Shown: positions 36,030 through 45,584, numbered from the stretch's first letter. The stretch: 64,000 nucleotides of DNA from Caulobacteraceae bacterium (GCA_019748095.1 JAIEQA010000013.1:19758-83757), one strand, 5' to 3'. A program made the numbers and translations. Notes: generated by a model from the sequence alone, not told the origin.

Positions 36030-37327
36030 CGCGCCACCGTCATCTCGTCGGGTGAAGACAGACGCGGATCAACGCCCAGGGCGGCCAGGACCTCGATCGC
36101 AGCCCGCTCGCCCTCGGCCCAGGCCCCGTGCGCCGTGCCGAAGGCGGTCCGGGAGGTCGCCTCGCCGGCGATGAAGATCCGGTCCTCGATCGGCCGGGCC
36201 AGCCGCGCTCGCGCGCCGGTGTCCGGATCGCCCTGCCCCGGCAGGACATGGGAATAGGCCCCGAGCGAGAACGGATCGGCGCCCCACATCGAGGTGGCCA
36301 GCGGCTGGAGGCGACGCCGCATCCCCGAGCCGAGCAGGTCCGACAGTTCGGTCACGGCGAAATCGAGAATCGCGGACTCCCCCTCGTCTTCCAGTCCCCG
36401 GGCCAGATCGCCACCGAAATAGGCCTCGATCATCGGCCGGCCGAAGGGGCGCAGGTGATAGCCGCCGGTCTGGGCCGTGTCGGTCCGGCCCCAGAGCTGG
36501 CTGTCGGGCGGAAAGTCATCAGCCCCGTCCACGGCCATGAACAGCTTGGTCGCCAGCCCCAGAGGGGCCCCGGCCGCCGCCTCCACCAGATCGGGCAGGG
36601 GCGGATCGAAACGGACCGCTTCAGAGGCCAGTACCGAGGTGGGCAGGGTCAGGATCACAACCCTGGCCTCGATCCGGCCGCGCGCCGTGTCGATCCTGAG
36701 CACCGGTCCCGTCCGGTCGATCCGCTCCACCGGACAGTCCAGCGCCACCGGCACATCCTCGCCGAGGCTCGAGACCAGGGTCCCGTAGCCCTCGACCACC
36801 CGCCAGTTGACCCCGGTGTCGCGGTAGGCCGCCTGATCGAGGGTCGAGACCTGCGCGAAGCGGGTGCCGTTCAGGGCCCCGGAGATGGCGTCCATCCGCG
36901 CATTCCAGCGGTCGTCAGGCAGGAACAGGTCGCTGGCCGGCCGGTCCTGCCCGCCCTCGGCCGCCCGGGCCAACCGGTCCTCGAAATCGGACCAGGCCTC
37001 GCTGAACTGCGCCAGTTCTGCCGGGGTCAGGCCAAGGTTGAAGGCCTGTTGCCACCACGGCGGCGGGGTCTCGTCGATCGCGAACCCGGCAGCCCGTCCC
37101 AGAACCGCCAGGGGGTTCTCATCGGCCGAGTGGAGCCAGCCGCAGCCCAGATCCAGCCCGAAGCCCTCGCGTCCGACAGTCTGCGCCCGGCCGCCGATCC
37201 GGTCGCGGGCCTCCAGCACCACCACCGCCACCCCGGCCGCCGCCAGCCGTCGCGCAGCGGACAGACCGGCCGCGCCTGCACCGATGACGGCGACATCAAT
37301 CGAGGAGGGCAGGCGCAACAGGCTCAT
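36026..37327 (-). CDS. FAD-dependent amine oxidase (flavin monoamine oxidase family)
   Basis: A 433-residue oxidoreductase. VAVIGAGAAGLSAARRLAAAGVAVVVLEARDRIGGR is the dinucleotide-binding fold with the GG doublet; the C-terminal RIFIAGEATSRTAFGTAHGAWAEGERAA is the second FAD signature. No signal peptide. It probably oxidises an amine to an aldehyde with release of H2O2; the substrate is unknown. Coupled to nth by ATGA. Confidence 0.87.
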   Translation of the reverse strand: MSLLRLPSSIDVAVIGAGAAGLSAARRLAAAGVAVVVLEARDRIGGRAQTVGREGFGLDLGCGWLHSADENPLAVLGRAAGFAIDETPPPWWQQAFNLGLTPAELAQFSEAWSDFEDRLARAAEGGQDRPASDLFLPDDRWNARMDAISGALNGTRFAQVSTLDQAAYRDTGVNWRVVEGYGTLVSSLGEDVPVALDCPVERIDRTGPVLRIDTARGRIEARVVILTLPTSVLASEAVRFDPPLPDLVEAAAGAPLGLATKLFMAVDGADDFPPDSQLWGRTDTAQTGGYHLRPFGRPMIEAYFGGDLARGLEDEGESAILDFAVTELSDLLGSGMRRRLQPLATSMWGADPFSLGAYSHVLPGQGDPDTGARARLARPIEDRIFIAGEATSRTAFGTAHGAWAEGERAAIEVLAALGVDPRLSSPDEMTVAR

Positions 37328-37421
37328 GCGGGGGACAAGCCCCGGAACCGTGGCGGGATCAAGCCCGGTGACGTCGCAGCCGGATCGGCCTATTCACCGC
37401 GTGAGTACGAAGGAGTTCCCC

Positions 37422-38174
37422 ATGCTGATCGCCTATTCCTCCTGGCCCGAGATCGATGCCCGGCTGAAAGCCACCCGCACCGTGGTCGTGCCGATCGGCT
37501 CCAACGAGCAGCACGGGCCGACCGGCCTGCTGGGTACGGACTGGATGTGCCCCGAGATCATCGCCCAGGCTGCTGAAAAGACGGACGACAGCCTGATCGT
37601 GGCCCCGACCTTCAACATCGGCATGGCCCAGCATCATCTGGCCTTCGCCGGCACAATCTCGCTGCGGCCCTCGACCTTCATGGCGGCCATCACCGACTGG
37701 GTCAGTTCGCTGAGCCGGCACGGGTTTGACCGGATCTATTTCCTGAACGGCCACGGCGGCAATGTCGCCACGATCGAGGCGACCTTTTCCGAGCTGTATG
37801 CCGAGTGGTCCTTCCTTGAGGAGCCCTGCCCCTATGTGCTGAAGCTGCGCAACTGGTGGGACCTTCCGGGGATCAACAGCCTGTGCACCTCGATCTTCCC
37901 GACCGGCCACGGCATGCATGCCACCCCGTCCGAGATCGCCGTGACCCAGGCCGCGTATCCGGACCGCATCAAGACGGCCGACTATTCGCCCCGGATCGCC
38001 CCGACCGGCCCGATCCGCGACGCCCTGGACTATCGCGCCCGCTTCCCCGACGGCCGAATCGGGTCCGACCCGGCCCAGGCCAGCCCCGAAAAGGGTCAGC
38101 GCATCATTGATGCGGCGGTCCCCGCCCTGCTGAAGGACGTTGCCGCCTTTACTGATGAAGCCTTGCCCGGCTGA
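37422..38174 (+). CDS. Creatininase family protein (metal-dependent amidohydrolase)
   Basis: A 250-residue protein from ATG 37422, with AAGGAG 7 bases upstream. Metal ligands appear as VVPIGSNEQHGPTGLLGTDW (Glu, His, Asp), FLNGHGGNVATI (His) and HATPSEIAVTQ (Glu), as in creatininase and the FAPy deformylase of riboflavin pathways. It is more likely a member of the broad family than true creatinine amidohydrolase. Followed 23 bases later by the phasin gene. Confidence 0.87.
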   Translation: MLIAYSSWPEIDARLKATRTVVVPIGSNEQHGPTGLLGTDWMCPEIIAQAAEKTDDSLIVAPTFNIGMAQHHLAFAGTISLRPSTFMAAITDWVSSLSRHGFDRIYFLNGHGGNVATIEATFSELYAEWSFLEEPCPYVLKLRNWWDLPGINSLCTSIFPTGHGMHATPSEIAVTQAAYPDRIKTADYSPRIAPTGPIRDALDYRARFPDGRIGSDPAQASPEKGQRIIDAAVPALLKDVAAFTDEALPG

Positions 38175-38197
38175 CGAAAGGGGCCCAAGCCACTGGC

Positions 38198-38701
38198 ATG
38201 ACCACGCTCGACAAGACGATCCGCGACGGCCGGCGGGCGGCCGCCAACGCCGGAACGGCCGCCACCAATGCCGCGAACAGCGGTGAGATGCTGCGCGCGG
38301 CCTCGGACGTGATTGCGGCACGGATGACCCTGATGGCCGAGGGGATGGCCAATCCGATGAAGGCCGACATGCGCGAGATGTCGCTGATGGGCACCGAAAA
38401 GATGGAGGCCATGAGCGCCTCGGCCACCGCCGTCGCGGCCAGTCTGGGCGACGTCGCCGCGCGGGTGTCGCAATCGGCTATGGACGAGGTCGGCCATGCG
38501 CAGAAGGCCGCCACGGCCATCGCCTCCGCCGGCACACCGCAGGCGGCTGCGGCGGCCCATTACAGCTATGCCGTGGCCTGGTGGGGCCGGGCGGCGGGCC
38601 AGATGCTGACCCTGAACACCGAGCTGATGAAGGCCCAGGCGGACGCCCTGAAGCCGATCCATTCGGTGGCTGTGGCCAACGCCAAACGGCTGAAAAAATA
38701 G
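38198..38701 (+). CDS. Phasin family protein
   Basis: A 167-residue Ala/Met-rich helical protein, amphipathic throughout, with repeated A-x-x-x-A spacing (e.g. RDGRRAAANAGTAATNAANSG, LMAEGMANPMKADMREM). It matches Phasin_2-type proteins that coat polyhydroxyalkanoate granules. No PHA synthase is in the window, so granule binding is inferred from family. It converges on the Rieske gene with a 2-base gap. Confidence 0.83.
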   Translation: MTTLDKTIRDGRRAAANAGTAATNAANSGEMLRAASDVIAARMTLMAEGMANPMKADMREMSLMGTEKMEAMSASATAVAASLGDVAARVSQSAMDEVGHAQKAATAIASAGTPQAAAAAHYSYAVAWWGRAAGQMLTLNTELMKAQADALKPIHSVAVANAKRLKK

Positions 38702-38703
38702 GC

Positions 38704-39087
38704 TCAGGCGGTCCGGATCACGGACCCGTCGGTCACGACCGGCCAAGGGGTGAGCTTTCCTCCCGCGCAGGGACCGCCAACGCAGGTGCCCGACAGCGGC
38801 TCGAACACCGCACCGTGCCAGCTGCACAGGATCAGCGATCCATCCGGCGTCAGATAGCGGTCCAGCTCCACCGCGATCGGGAACCCGGCATGCGGACAGC
38901 GGTCGATCCAGCCGGCGATCTCGCCTGCCTTCCTGACCACAAAGCCATGGAAATACGCCTCTCCGATCTGCAGGACGAAGCCGCGCGAGCCCGGCTCGGC
39001 AATGTCCTCCAGGGCGCACAGGGCGACCCCGGGCGGGGTGGTCCAGACGCGCTTGCGATCTGACGGAACCGCGGCGGCCTCGGTCAC
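38704..39087 (-). CDS. Rieske [2Fe-2S] ferredoxin-like protein
   Basis: A 127-residue soluble Rieske domain. RCPHAGFPI (C-x-H) and [11 protein letters not shown] (C-x2-H) supply the cluster ligands, and GTCVGGPC follows. Single-domain proteins of this kind are electron carriers or assimilatory-type subunits. Its ATG overlaps the gpsA stop, placing it last in a tsaD-gpsA-Rieske run. Confidence 0.88.
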   Translation of the reverse strand: MTEAAAVPSDRKRVWTTPPGVALCALEDIAEPGSRGFVLQIGEAYFHGFVVRKAGEIAGWIDRCPHAGFPIAVELDRYLTPDGSLILCSWHGAVFEPLSGTCVGGPCAGGKLTPWPVVTDGSVIRTA

Positions 39088-40082
39088 GCGCGTTCGGCCT
39101 TGAGCGGGCGCGACAGCAGGGCCCCGATCATGGCGTCGACCGTGGTCTCGCCCGCCAGCAGGGCGGCGGTCGCCTCGCAGATCGGCATTTCGACGCCAAT
39201 CCGGCGGGCCAGTTCGCGCACGGCCGGCGCACTCTCATAGCCTTCCGCCACCGACCGCTTGCCGGCCAGCGCCTGTTCAAGGGTCTGGCCCTCGCCCAGG
39301 GCCAGACCCAGGCTCATATTGCGCGACTGGGGGCTGGAGCAGGTCAGAACAAGGTCGCCGAGGCCGCAAAGCCCGGCCACCGTCTCCGGCTCACCGCCCA
39401 GCGCCACTCCGAGCCGTGTCATCTCGGCAAAGCCGCGGGTGATCAGGGCGGCATGGGCCGACCGACCCAGACGGCGGCCCTCGGAAATGCCGCAGGCGAT
39501 GGCCAGCACATTCTTGATCGCCCCGCCGACCTCGGCCCCGATGAGGTCGGCGGCCAGATAGGGGCGGAAGGCCGGGCCGCACAGGGTCGCCATCAGGGCC
39601 TCGCCCAGGGCGGCATCGTTGCAGGCCAGGGTTACGGCGGTGGGCAGGCCTTTCGACACATCGGCGGCGAAGCTGGGCCCCGACAGGACGGCGGCGGGGG
39701 CGTCCGGGATCGTCTCGGCCAGCACCTCGGTCATCAGTTTCAGCGAGCCGCGCTCGATTCCCTTGGAGCACAGCACGATGGGGGCCCCCGGGCGATGATG
39801 GGGGGCATAGGCGGCCAGGGTCGAGCGCATGAACTGGGCCGGTGGCACCGCCAGCACCAGATCGCAGTCCGACAGGCCGGACAGGTCTGCCGTCACCGAG
39901 ATCCGGTCGTCAAGCGTCACGCCGGGCAGGAAGGCCTCATTGATCCGCCGGGCTGTGATACTCTCGACCACCTCGGGCTCGCGCGCCTGCAAGATCACGT
40001 CCAGCCCGGCCCGGGCGCAGACCAGGGCCAGCGCCGTGCCCCAGGCCCCTGCGCCGATGACCCCTGCGGTGCGAAATTCCAT
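39084..40082 (-). CDS. gpsA: NAD(P)H-dependent glycerol-3-phosphate dehydrogenase
   Basis: A 332-residue enzyme reducing dihydroxyacetone phosphate to sn-glycerol-3-phosphate for phospholipid synthesis. [20 protein letters not shown] is the Rossmann motif, VLCSKGIE and [24 protein letters not shown] are GpsA blocks, and [22 protein letters not shown] contains the catalytic Lys. Follows tsaD with a 61-base gap on the same strand. Confidence 0.96.
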   Translation of the reverse strand: MEFRTAGVIGAGAWGTALALVCARAGLDVILQAREPEVVESITARRINEAFLPGVTLDDRISVTADLSGLSDCDLVLAVPPAQFMRSTLAAYAPHHRPGAPIVLCSKGIERGSLKLMTEVLAETIPDAPAAVLSGPSFAADVSKGLPTAVTLACNDAALGEALMATLCGPAFRPYLAADLIGAEVGGAIKNVLAIACGISEGRRLGRSAHAALITRGFAEMTRLGVALGGEPETVAGLCGLGDLVLTCSSPQSRNMSLGLALGEGQTLEQALAGKRSVAEGYESAPAVRELARRIGVEMPICEATAALLAGETTVDAMIGALLSRPLKAERA

Positions 40083-40143
40083 GCGTTCTCCTCGGCCTGT
40101 CGCCTCGCTCGTGGAGCTCGGCTGCTTGAGGCCATAGTTGATC

Positions 40144-41274
40144 CTAAGCTTTCGCGCCCTTGCGGCCGGTCGGATGGACAGGATCGGCCAGGGCGCGCGC
40201 TTCGTCCAGCGGCCATCGCGGCCGGGCCGGGGCGTCGATGTCCGAAACCAGTCCCAGTTGAAGACGCTCCGCCCCGGCCAGGGCGATCATGGCGGCGTTG
40301 TCGGTGCAATAGGCCATGGGTGGGGCGAGAAAGCCGAAACCCCGTTTCGCGGCGGTCGCCTCCAGCACCCGTCGCACCGTCCGGTTGGCTGCCACGCCGC
40401 CCGCCACCACAAAGAGCCGGTGGTCGTGCTTTTCTGCATAGTCCAGCATGGCCCGGTCCGAACGCTCGGCCAGCTGCCGGGCGATGGCGCTCTGGACCGC
40501 ATCGGCCAGATCGGAGCGGTCCTGATCCGTTTCGCAGGTCTGGGCCAGCCGCGACGCCGCCGTCTTGAGCCCCGAGAAGGAGAAGTCGCAGTCCTTGCGA
40601 CCCAGCAGGGCGCGGGGCAGGTCGAAGCGCGATCCGTCGCCGCCTTCGGCTGCCCGTTCCAGCGCCGGCCCGCCCGGATAACCCAGCCCCATGGCCTTGG
40701 CGATCTTGTCGAAGGCCTCGCCGGCCGCATCGTCGATGGTGGTGCCCAGGCGGCTCATATTGCCGATGCCACGCACCTCCAGCAGCTGGCAGTGGCCGCC
40801 CGAGACCAGCAGCAGCAGGAAGGGATAGGCGACCCTGGCCCCCAGCCGGGCCGAGACGGCATGGCCCTCCAGATGGTTGACCGCCATCAGTGGCAGGCCG
40901 CGCGCCAGGGCCACCGCCTTGCCGAAGCCCAGACCCACCATGACCCCGCCGACCAGTCCCGGCCCCGCCGTCGCCGCGACCCCGTCCAGGTCCGCATAGC
41001 CCAGCCCGGCGTCCGCCATCGCCCGGCGCACGACACCGTCGATCATCTCCACATGGCTGCGGGCTGCGATCTCGGGGACCACGCCGCCGTAGGCCGCATG
41101 GTCCTCGATCTGGCTGTGCACGACCGAGGACAGGACCGTGGCCTCTCCGTCGGGCGTCAGGCGCACCACCGCGGCGGCGGTCTCGTCGCAGCTGGTCTCC
41201 AGTCCCAGAACCGTGAGGGAGGAAACCGGCTTTGCGGCGCGGTTTTCGCTGATAAGGTCGGCTTCGATTTCCAC
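40144..41274 (-). CDS. tsaD: tRNA A37 N6-threonylcarbamoyltransferase
   Basis: Transfers the threonylcarbamoyl group to A37 of ANN-decoding tRNAs. 376 residues, starting with GTG 41274; the extra 20 residues before [17 protein letters not shown] have no better start. [11 protein letters not shown] holds the metal-binding H-x-x-x-H, with GGHCQLLEV and the C-terminal [13 protein letters not shown]. Divergent from hemC with a short shared promoter region. Confidence 0.95.
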   Translation of the reverse strand: MEIEADLISENRAAKPVSSLTVLGLETSCDETAAAVVRLTPDGEATVLSSVVHSQIEDHAAYGGVVPEIAARSHVEMIDGVVRRAMADAGLGYADLDGVAATAGPGLVGGVMVGLGFGKAVALARGLPLMAVNHLEGHAVSARLGARVAYPFLLLLVSGGHCQLLEVRGIGNMSRLGTTIDDAAGEAFDKIAKAMGLGYPGGPALERAAEGGDGSRFDLPRALLGRKDCDFSFSGLKTAASRLAQTCETDQDRSDLADAVQSAIARQLAERSDRAMLDYAEKHDHRLFVVAGGVAANRTVRRVLEATAAKRGFGFLAPPMAYCTDNAAMIALAGAERLQLGLVSDIDAPARPRWPLDEARALADPVHPTGRKGAKA

Positions 41275-41318
41275 CGGGTTCAGGTAGAGGCCCGGTGCCC
41301 TCCACGCAACGGACCCGC

Positions 41319-42254
41319 ATGGCCACGATAAGAATCGGTACCCGACGCAGCGCCCTGGCGCTGGCCCAATCCGGCATGATGCAGCGGGCGATCGCCGCCG
41401 CCATGGGCCTGCCAGTCGAGGAGGTCCCGCTGGTCGAGATCGTCACCACCGGCGACCGGATCCAGGACCGGCGGCTGATGGAGGTCGGCGGCAAGGCCCT
41501 GTTCACCAAGGAGATCGAGGAGGCCCTGCTGGACGGCCGGATCGACATCGCGGTCCACTCCATGAAGGATGTCCCGGCCGAACAGCCGCCGGGCCTGACG
41601 ATTGCCGCCATCCCGGAACGGGAAGATGCGCGCGACGCCTTCATCAGCCGCGATTTCGACGATCTGGAGCATCTGCCGCACGGCGGTCGTCTCGGCACCG
41701 CCTCGCTGCGCCGTCAGGCCCAGGCGCTTGCCCTGCGCCCCGACCTGCAGATCGAGATGCTGCGCGGCAATATCGACACGCGGCTGCGGCGCGCCGCCGA
41801 CGGCGAGTTCGATGCCATCCTGCTGGCCGCCTCGGGCCTGAACCGGCTGGGCCGGTCGGACGCCGTGCGTGGCTTCCTGTCGGTCGACACCTTCCTGCCG
41901 GCGCCCGGACAGGGGGCCCTGGCCCTGCAGACGCGCGAGGGCGACACCGACCACGCCTGGGTCAAGGCCATGAACCACATCCCCACCGCCCTGTGCGTGG
42001 CCGCCGAACGCGGGGCCATGGTGGCGCTGGAAGGCTCGTGCCGCACCGCCGTGGGGGCCCACGCCCATATCGACGGCGATCGCCTGACCCTGACCACCGA
42101 AATGCTGGCCCCCGACGGCACGGCCCGCTGGCGCCGGTCGGGCGAGATCACGGGCCTGTCGGCCCGCGACGCCATGGACCAGGCTCACGCCCTGGGCCTT
42201 CGTCTCGGCCATGAGGTGCACCAGAACGCCGGTGACCAGAGCGTGGCGGTCTGA
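41319..42254 (+). CDS. hemC: Porphobilinogen deaminase (hydroxymethylbilane synthase)
   Basis: A 311-residue heme-pathway enzyme from ATG 41319 (MATIRIGTRRSALALAQSG); an in-frame GTG at 41295 is less likely. IAVHSMKDVPAEQPPGL, LGTASLRRQAQAL and LRGNIDTRLRR bind the dipyrromethane cofactor and substrate, and the cofactor-attaching Cys is in EGSCRTAVGAHA near residue 239. Makes hydroxymethylbilane for HemD, encoded next. Confidence 0.96.
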   Translation: MATIRIGTRRSALALAQSGMMQRAIAAAMGLPVEEVPLVEIVTTGDRIQDRRLMEVGGKALFTKEIEEALLDGRIDIAVHSMKDVPAEQPPGLTIAAIPEREDARDAFISRDFDDLEHLPHGGRLGTASLRRQAQALALRPDLQIEMLRGNIDTRLRRAADGEFDAILLAASGLNRLGRSDAVRGFLSVDTFLPAPGQGALALQTREGDTDHAWVKAMNHIPTALCVAAERGAMVALEGSCRTAVGAHAHIDGDRLTLTTEMLAPDGTARWRRSGEITGLSARDAMDQAHALGLRLGHEVHQNAGDQSVAV

Positions 42255-42268
42255 TGGTCATGCCCCTT

Positions 42269-42452
42269 CTCCCCTTGCGGGAGACGGTGGCCGAGCCCCC
42301 CGGTCCGATCTTCGATCGGCCGGAGGACAGGCTCCGCGCGGTCGGATGAGGGGTGACACTCGGTTGGGGAAGCGGGGGCTTTCGGATGCAGTCCGCCTGC
42401 GTCCTCGTGCCCCTCATCCGGCCCTGCGGGCCACCGTCTCCCGCAAGGGGAG
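42269..42452. repeat. Nested inverted-repeat element between hemC and hemD
   Basis: Outer arms 42269-42292 and 42429-42452 are perfect 24-bp complements (CTCCCCTTGCGGGAGACGGT..), and inner arms 42343-42353 and 42410-42420 are perfect 11-bp complements (CGGATGAGGGG). The whole can fold as one long stem with internal bulges. This type of CTCCCCTTGCGGGAGA element is dispersed in Caulobacteraceae. Its right end supplies the G-rich sequence just before the hemD start. Confidence 0.75.
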
Positions 42453-42458
42453 AGGGAC

Positions 42459-43139
42459 GTGAGGGTCTGGGTCACCCGAGCCCGGCCCGGCGCCGAACGG
42501 ACCGCCGAGCGCCTCGCCGCGCTCGGTTTCACCCCGCTTGTGGTCCCCCTGCTGGAGATCCGGTCTCTTGATGTGCGGCTGGACCTGACCGGGGTCGAGG
42601 TCCTGGCCTTCACCAGCCTGAATGGCGTCGCCGCCTTCACCGCCCTGTCGGACGAACGATCCCTGCCCGTTCTGGCCGTAGGGGATGCGACCGCCGGGGC
42701 GGCACGGGACGCGGGGTTTGGCCAGGTCCGCTCGGCCGGGGGCGACCTCGGGGCCCTGGCCGCCCTGATCCGGCAGGAAGCCGCCGGCCTGTCGATCCTG
42801 CACCCCTGCGCGGCCGAGCCGGCCGGCGACCTGGCCGGGACCGTGGGGACCGGGGCGGATGTCCATGCTGCCCCTGTCTATGGGGCCCGGGAGACCGGAG
42901 CCGTGCCGCCTCGGGATTGGGACGCAGTCCTGTTCCATTCCCCGCGCGCCGCCCGCGCCCTGCCGGCGGGGATCGGGGGCGGGGTCGCGGTGGCCCTGTC
43001 CCCCGCCGTCGCCGCCTCCCTGTCAGACCGGGGCTTCGCTGCGGTCCATATCGCCGCTGCCCCCACCGAAACAGCGCTGCTGGAGGCCCTGGCCCGGGCG
43101 ACCCCAACCGCCCTTGGCAATCCCGGGTCCGACGTATAA
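42459..43139 (+). CDS. hemD: Uroporphyrinogen-III synthase
   Basis: A 226-residue HemD starting with GTG 42459. MRVWVTRARPGAERTAERLAALGFTPLVVPLLEI is the family N-terminus; LAFTSLNGVAAF, VLAVGDATAGAARDAGF and a C-terminal LFHSPRAARAL..A-L-S-P-A-V-A-A-S-L complete the two-lobed fold. HemD sequences are poorly conserved, but position after hemC supports the call. The Shine-Dalgarno GGGGAG lies in the repeat arm that ends at 42452. Confidence 0.9.
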   Translation: MRVWVTRARPGAERTAERLAALGFTPLVVPLLEIRSLDVRLDLTGVEVLAFTSLNGVAAFTALSDERSLPVLAVGDATAGAARDAGFGQVRSAGGDLGALAALIRQEAAGLSILHPCAAEPAGDLAGTVGTGADVHAAPVYGARETGAVPPRDWDAVLFHSPRAARALPAGIGGGVAVALSPAVAASLSDRGFAAVHIAAAPTETALLEALARATPTALGNPGSDV

Positions 43140-43182
43140 ACAGCCGCATCCGTCGCCGGGGGCATCCGCCACCAGCCGACAG

Positions 43183-43258
43183 GCCGCTTTAGCTCAGCTG
43201 GTAGAGCACCGCATTCGTAATGCGGGGGTCAGGTGTTCGAGTCACCTAAGCGGCACCA
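43183..43258 (+). tRNA. tRNA-Thr (anticodon CGT)
   Basis: A 76-base cloverleaf: acceptor GCCGCTT/AAGCGGC, D stem GCTC/GAGC, anticodon stem CCGCA/TGCGG with loop TTCGTAA (anticodon 43216-43218), T stem AGGTG/CACCT with loop TTCGAGT, and encoded CCA. It reads ACG. The 3' part doubles as the left attachment site of the downstream island; the gene is kept intact. Confidence 0.97.
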
Positions 43259-43260
43259 CC
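43245..43260 (+). repeat. attL: left attachment core of the genomic island
   Basis: CCTAAGCGGCACCACC, covering the T-arm/acceptor end and CCA of tRNA-Thr, is repeated exactly at 54580-54595. This is the classic target of P4-type integrases. Confidence 0.88.
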
Positions 43261-43371
43261 ATCCTGAACGCCAATGTGCGCCGGTGGTTGAAAAAACCAA
43301 TAAAATATAGCATATTAGGCCAAAGATTGGTCGCCGATGTTCGTCGGCGTTCGCCAATAGTCGGCCGAAAC

Positions 43372-43422
43372 TGGGGGCTCTTGTGGGGGCCTTTGGGTAG
43401 GCCTTGAGAAAAGGCCCCCAAG
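43372..43422. repeat. Candidate integrase arm-type repeats, left end
   Basis: TGGGGGCTCTT (43372-43382) is followed at once by G-T-G-G-G-G-G-C-C-T-T-T, and an inverted copy AAGGCCCCCAAG lies at 43410-43421 against the integrase start. Matching copies occur at the right end (54497-54520). An additional imperfect dyad (ATTGG..GCCGA / TCGGC..CCAAT) spans 43326-43358. Confidence 0.5.
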
Positions 43423-44643
43423 TTGGCTCTGACGGACTCAACCATCCGCGCCCTTCGTCCCCGCGAGCGGCCTTATAAGATTTTCGACGAAAAGGGCCTC
43501 TATCTTCAGGTGACCCCGGCCGGGGGGCGGCTATGGCGATTGAAGTTTCGCGCTGCGGGCGGGCTGGAGAAGAAGCTCTCGTTCGGCGGCTATCCCGAAA
43601 TCAGCCTCAAGGAAGCGCGCGAACTCAGGGATCGGGCGCGGTCTCTGGTCGCGAGCGGCGTTGATCCGGCCGACACTAAGCGTCGTGACAAGCGCGCGGC
43701 CAAGGTCAGCGCCGACAATACGTTCAGCGCCGTGGCTACGGACTACATCGCCAAGAACCGGCGCGATGGTCTGTCCGACGCAACCGTTGCCAAGCGCGAG
43801 TGGTTCGTCAGGCTTGTGGAGCGGAGCCTCGGCGGGCGGCCCGTGTCCGAAATTCAGCCCTTTGAAGTGCTAGACGCCGTCCGGCCTTTCGAGGCCGCGA
43901 AAAATGACGAGAAGGCCCATCGGACGCTCCAGTTCATTGGTCAGGTGTTCCGCTACGCTGTCGCCAACCAGATCGCGGCCAGCGATCCGACTCGCGATCT
44001 GCGCGGCGCTCTGTCGAAGCGCAGGCCCAGGAACCTCGCCGCCATTCTGGAGCCGAAGCGCGTCGGGGAGCTCCTGCGTAACATCGACGGCTATGAGGGA
44101 CTGCCGCTGACGAAGCTGGCGCTCCAGCTTTCGCCGCTGGTGTTTGTCCGTCCCGGCGAACTGCGCCGCGCGGAATGGGCCGAGATAGACCTCGACGCGG
44201 CTGTCTGGCGCATCCCAGCCGAAAAGATGAAAGCCCGCATGGAGCACGCCGTTCCATTGTCTCGTCAGGCGGTCTCCGTCTTTCGCGAGGCTGTCGGCCT
44301 GACCGGTGATGGCCGCTATGTCTTCCCCTCGATTCGGTCGCGCTTCGATCCGATGTCAGAAAATACCGTCAACGCAGCCCTTCGCCGCCTTGGATACACG
44401 GGCGACGAGATGACGGCGCACGGCTTCCGTTCGACGGCGAGCACCCTCCTCAATGAATCCGGCAAATGGTCGCCAGATGCCATCGAGCGCGCTCTGGCGC
44501 ACAAGGGCAAAGACCTTGTGCGGGCAGCCTACCACCGGGGAGCTCACTGGCAGGAGCGTGTGCTCATGGCGCAGTGGTGGAGCGACTATCTTGATCGTCT
44601 GCGCACGGGTGGAGACGTCGTCCCATTGGCGCGACACGGTTGA
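43423..44643 (+). CDS. P4-type tyrosine integrase (DUF4102 N-terminal domain)
   Basis: A 406-residue island integrase. The N-terminal arm-binding domain A-L-T-D-S-T-I-R-A-L-R-P..G-L-Y-L-Q-V-T-P-A-G-G-R-L-W-R-L-K-F-R is DUF4102. The catalytic domain shows Arg in FVRPGELRRAEW (about 243), H-x-x-R in TAHGFRSTAST (about 333-336), His in ALAHKGKD (about 360) and nucleophile Tyr in VRAAYHRG (about 370), so it looks active. It lies 165 bases from attL, the typical position for an enzyme using the tRNA-Thr 3' end. Confidence 0.93.
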   Translation: MALTDSTIRALRPRERPYKIFDEKGLYLQVTPAGGRLWRLKFRAAGGLEKKLSFGGYPEISLKEARELRDRARSLVASGVDPADTKRRDKRAAKVSADNTFSAVATDYIAKNRRDGLSDATVAKREWFVRLVERSLGGRPVSEIQPFEVLDAVRPFEAAKNDEKAHRTLQFIGQVFRYAVANQIAASDPTRDLRGALSKRRPRNLAAILEPKRVGELLRNIDGYEGLPLTKLALQLSPLVFVRPGELRRAEWAEIDLDAAVWRIPAEKMKARMEHAVPLSRQAVSVFREAVGLTGDGRYVFPSIRSRFDPMSENTVNAALRRLGYTGDEMTAHGFRSTASTLLNESGKWSPDAIERALAHKGKDLVRAAYHRGAHWQERVLMAQWWSDYLDRLRTGGDVVPLARHG

Positions 44644-44682
44644 GTTCTTGAAAGCATCGGCTCGGCGTGGCTAGTTCGTCGA

Positions 44683-45306
44683 GTGACTGGTGATGCCGGC
44701 GAAGAGCCCCAACGATTCAGGGACGATGACTGGATCAGCGCAGCCGAGACCATCAAACGGGTCCGGGAGGCGACGCTTTCGCCTACGTCTCACATCGCCC
44801 TTGCGAAACGCGCTCATGCTGGATTGTTGAGAGCGCATGCCCAGTTGATGGTCATCGACAACGTTCAGCGGCACCCGGACTGCGACGTAGCCGCCGGTTT
44901 CTGGTGGGCCGAAGGTCACGAAGCCCTGACGCAGAACTGGCAACTCGGCGACTTCGAGACATGGCTCAAGAAAACCATTCGATACCAAGCGTTCGGAGTT
45001 CGCTTTCACCGGGACGACGTCGATCGGATGGTAGGGGCATCGCACGTCGAGCAGCGGCGTCCTGAACCCGACTTAGAGACGAGGGGTCGCCCCATGTCGG
45101 CGCTCTGGCCAGAATGGGTAGCTGAGCTGGTCAGCCTGGTTCACGAAGAGGGGATGCCGGAGGGATCGGGCACGAACGGGACTGAGGAGCTTATTTCCAG
45201 CGTCGCTAACCGACTAGCGGCACGGGGCTTGGAGGCTCCCGCACGAACCACCGTTCAAGAGACGGTAAAGACCGTCCTGCGTCGCCTGCGTAGCGCCGGA
45301 AAATAG
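44683..45306 (+). CDS. Island protein of unknown function
   Basis: A 207-residue unrecognised protein starting with GTG. No signal peptide or membrane span. The N-terminal 120 residues look globular (D-D-W-I-S-A-A-E-T-I-K-R-V..D-C-D-V-A-A-G-F-W-W-A-E-G-H-E-A-L), and the C-terminal 90 (WPEWVAELVSLVHEEGMP.., TVQETVKTVLRRLRSAGK) are helical with a possible winged-helix-like segment. Sitting next to the integrase it may be a recombination accessory or regulator, but this is only positional. Confidence 0.6.
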   Translation: MTGDAGEEPQRFRDDDWISAAETIKRVREATLSPTSHIALAKRAHAGLLRAHAQLMVIDNVQRHPDCDVAAGFWWAEGHEALTQNWQLGDFETWLKKTIRYQAFGVRFHRDDVDRMVGASHVEQRRPEPDLETRGRPMSALWPEWVAELVSLVHEEGMPEGSGTNGTEELISSVANRLAARGLEAPARTTVQETVKTVLRRLRSAGK

Positions 45307-45409
45307 ATTCCGGCGGTTTCCGGCGCTTCCCGGCAGCTATCCGCGACCCGCCGACCGACAGTCGTTCCTGCATTCGCTGGCATCCGCCGGCGTCCGAGGA
45401 ACCTGCACA

Positions 45410-45574
45410 ATGGAAATTATCGCCGCTTCGATAAACGATACCGCCAAGGCCCTCAGCCTCGGCCGCACCTCGATCTATGCCCTGATCCGGGAAGGGCGGC
45501 TGGAGACGGTCAAGATGGGCCGACGGACGCTGATCAAGGTCGAATCGATCCGCCGCCTACTGGGAACTGAATGA
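45410..45574 (+). CDS. 54-residue excisionase/AlpA-like helix-turn-helix protein
   Basis: ATG 45410 to TGA 45572-45574. The sequence I-N-D-T-A-K-A-L-S-L-G-R-T-S-I-Y-A-L-I-R-E-G-R-L-E-T-V-K-M-G-R-R-T-L-I-K-V is a complete MerR-like HTH_17 domain of the excisionase/AlpA type: winged helix, then a beta hairpin reading K-M-G-R-R. Probably the island directionality factor or a regulator. GAGGA lies 12 bases upstream. Confidence 0.8.
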   Translation: MEIIAASINDTAKALSLGRTSIYALIREGRLETVKMGRRTLIKVESIRRLLGTE

Positions 45575-45584
45575 GGGCAGCCCG

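Noticed and set aside
42269..42452. CRISPR array between hemC and hemD
   Set aside because: The repeats are inverted, not regularly spaced direct repeats, and no cas genes are present.
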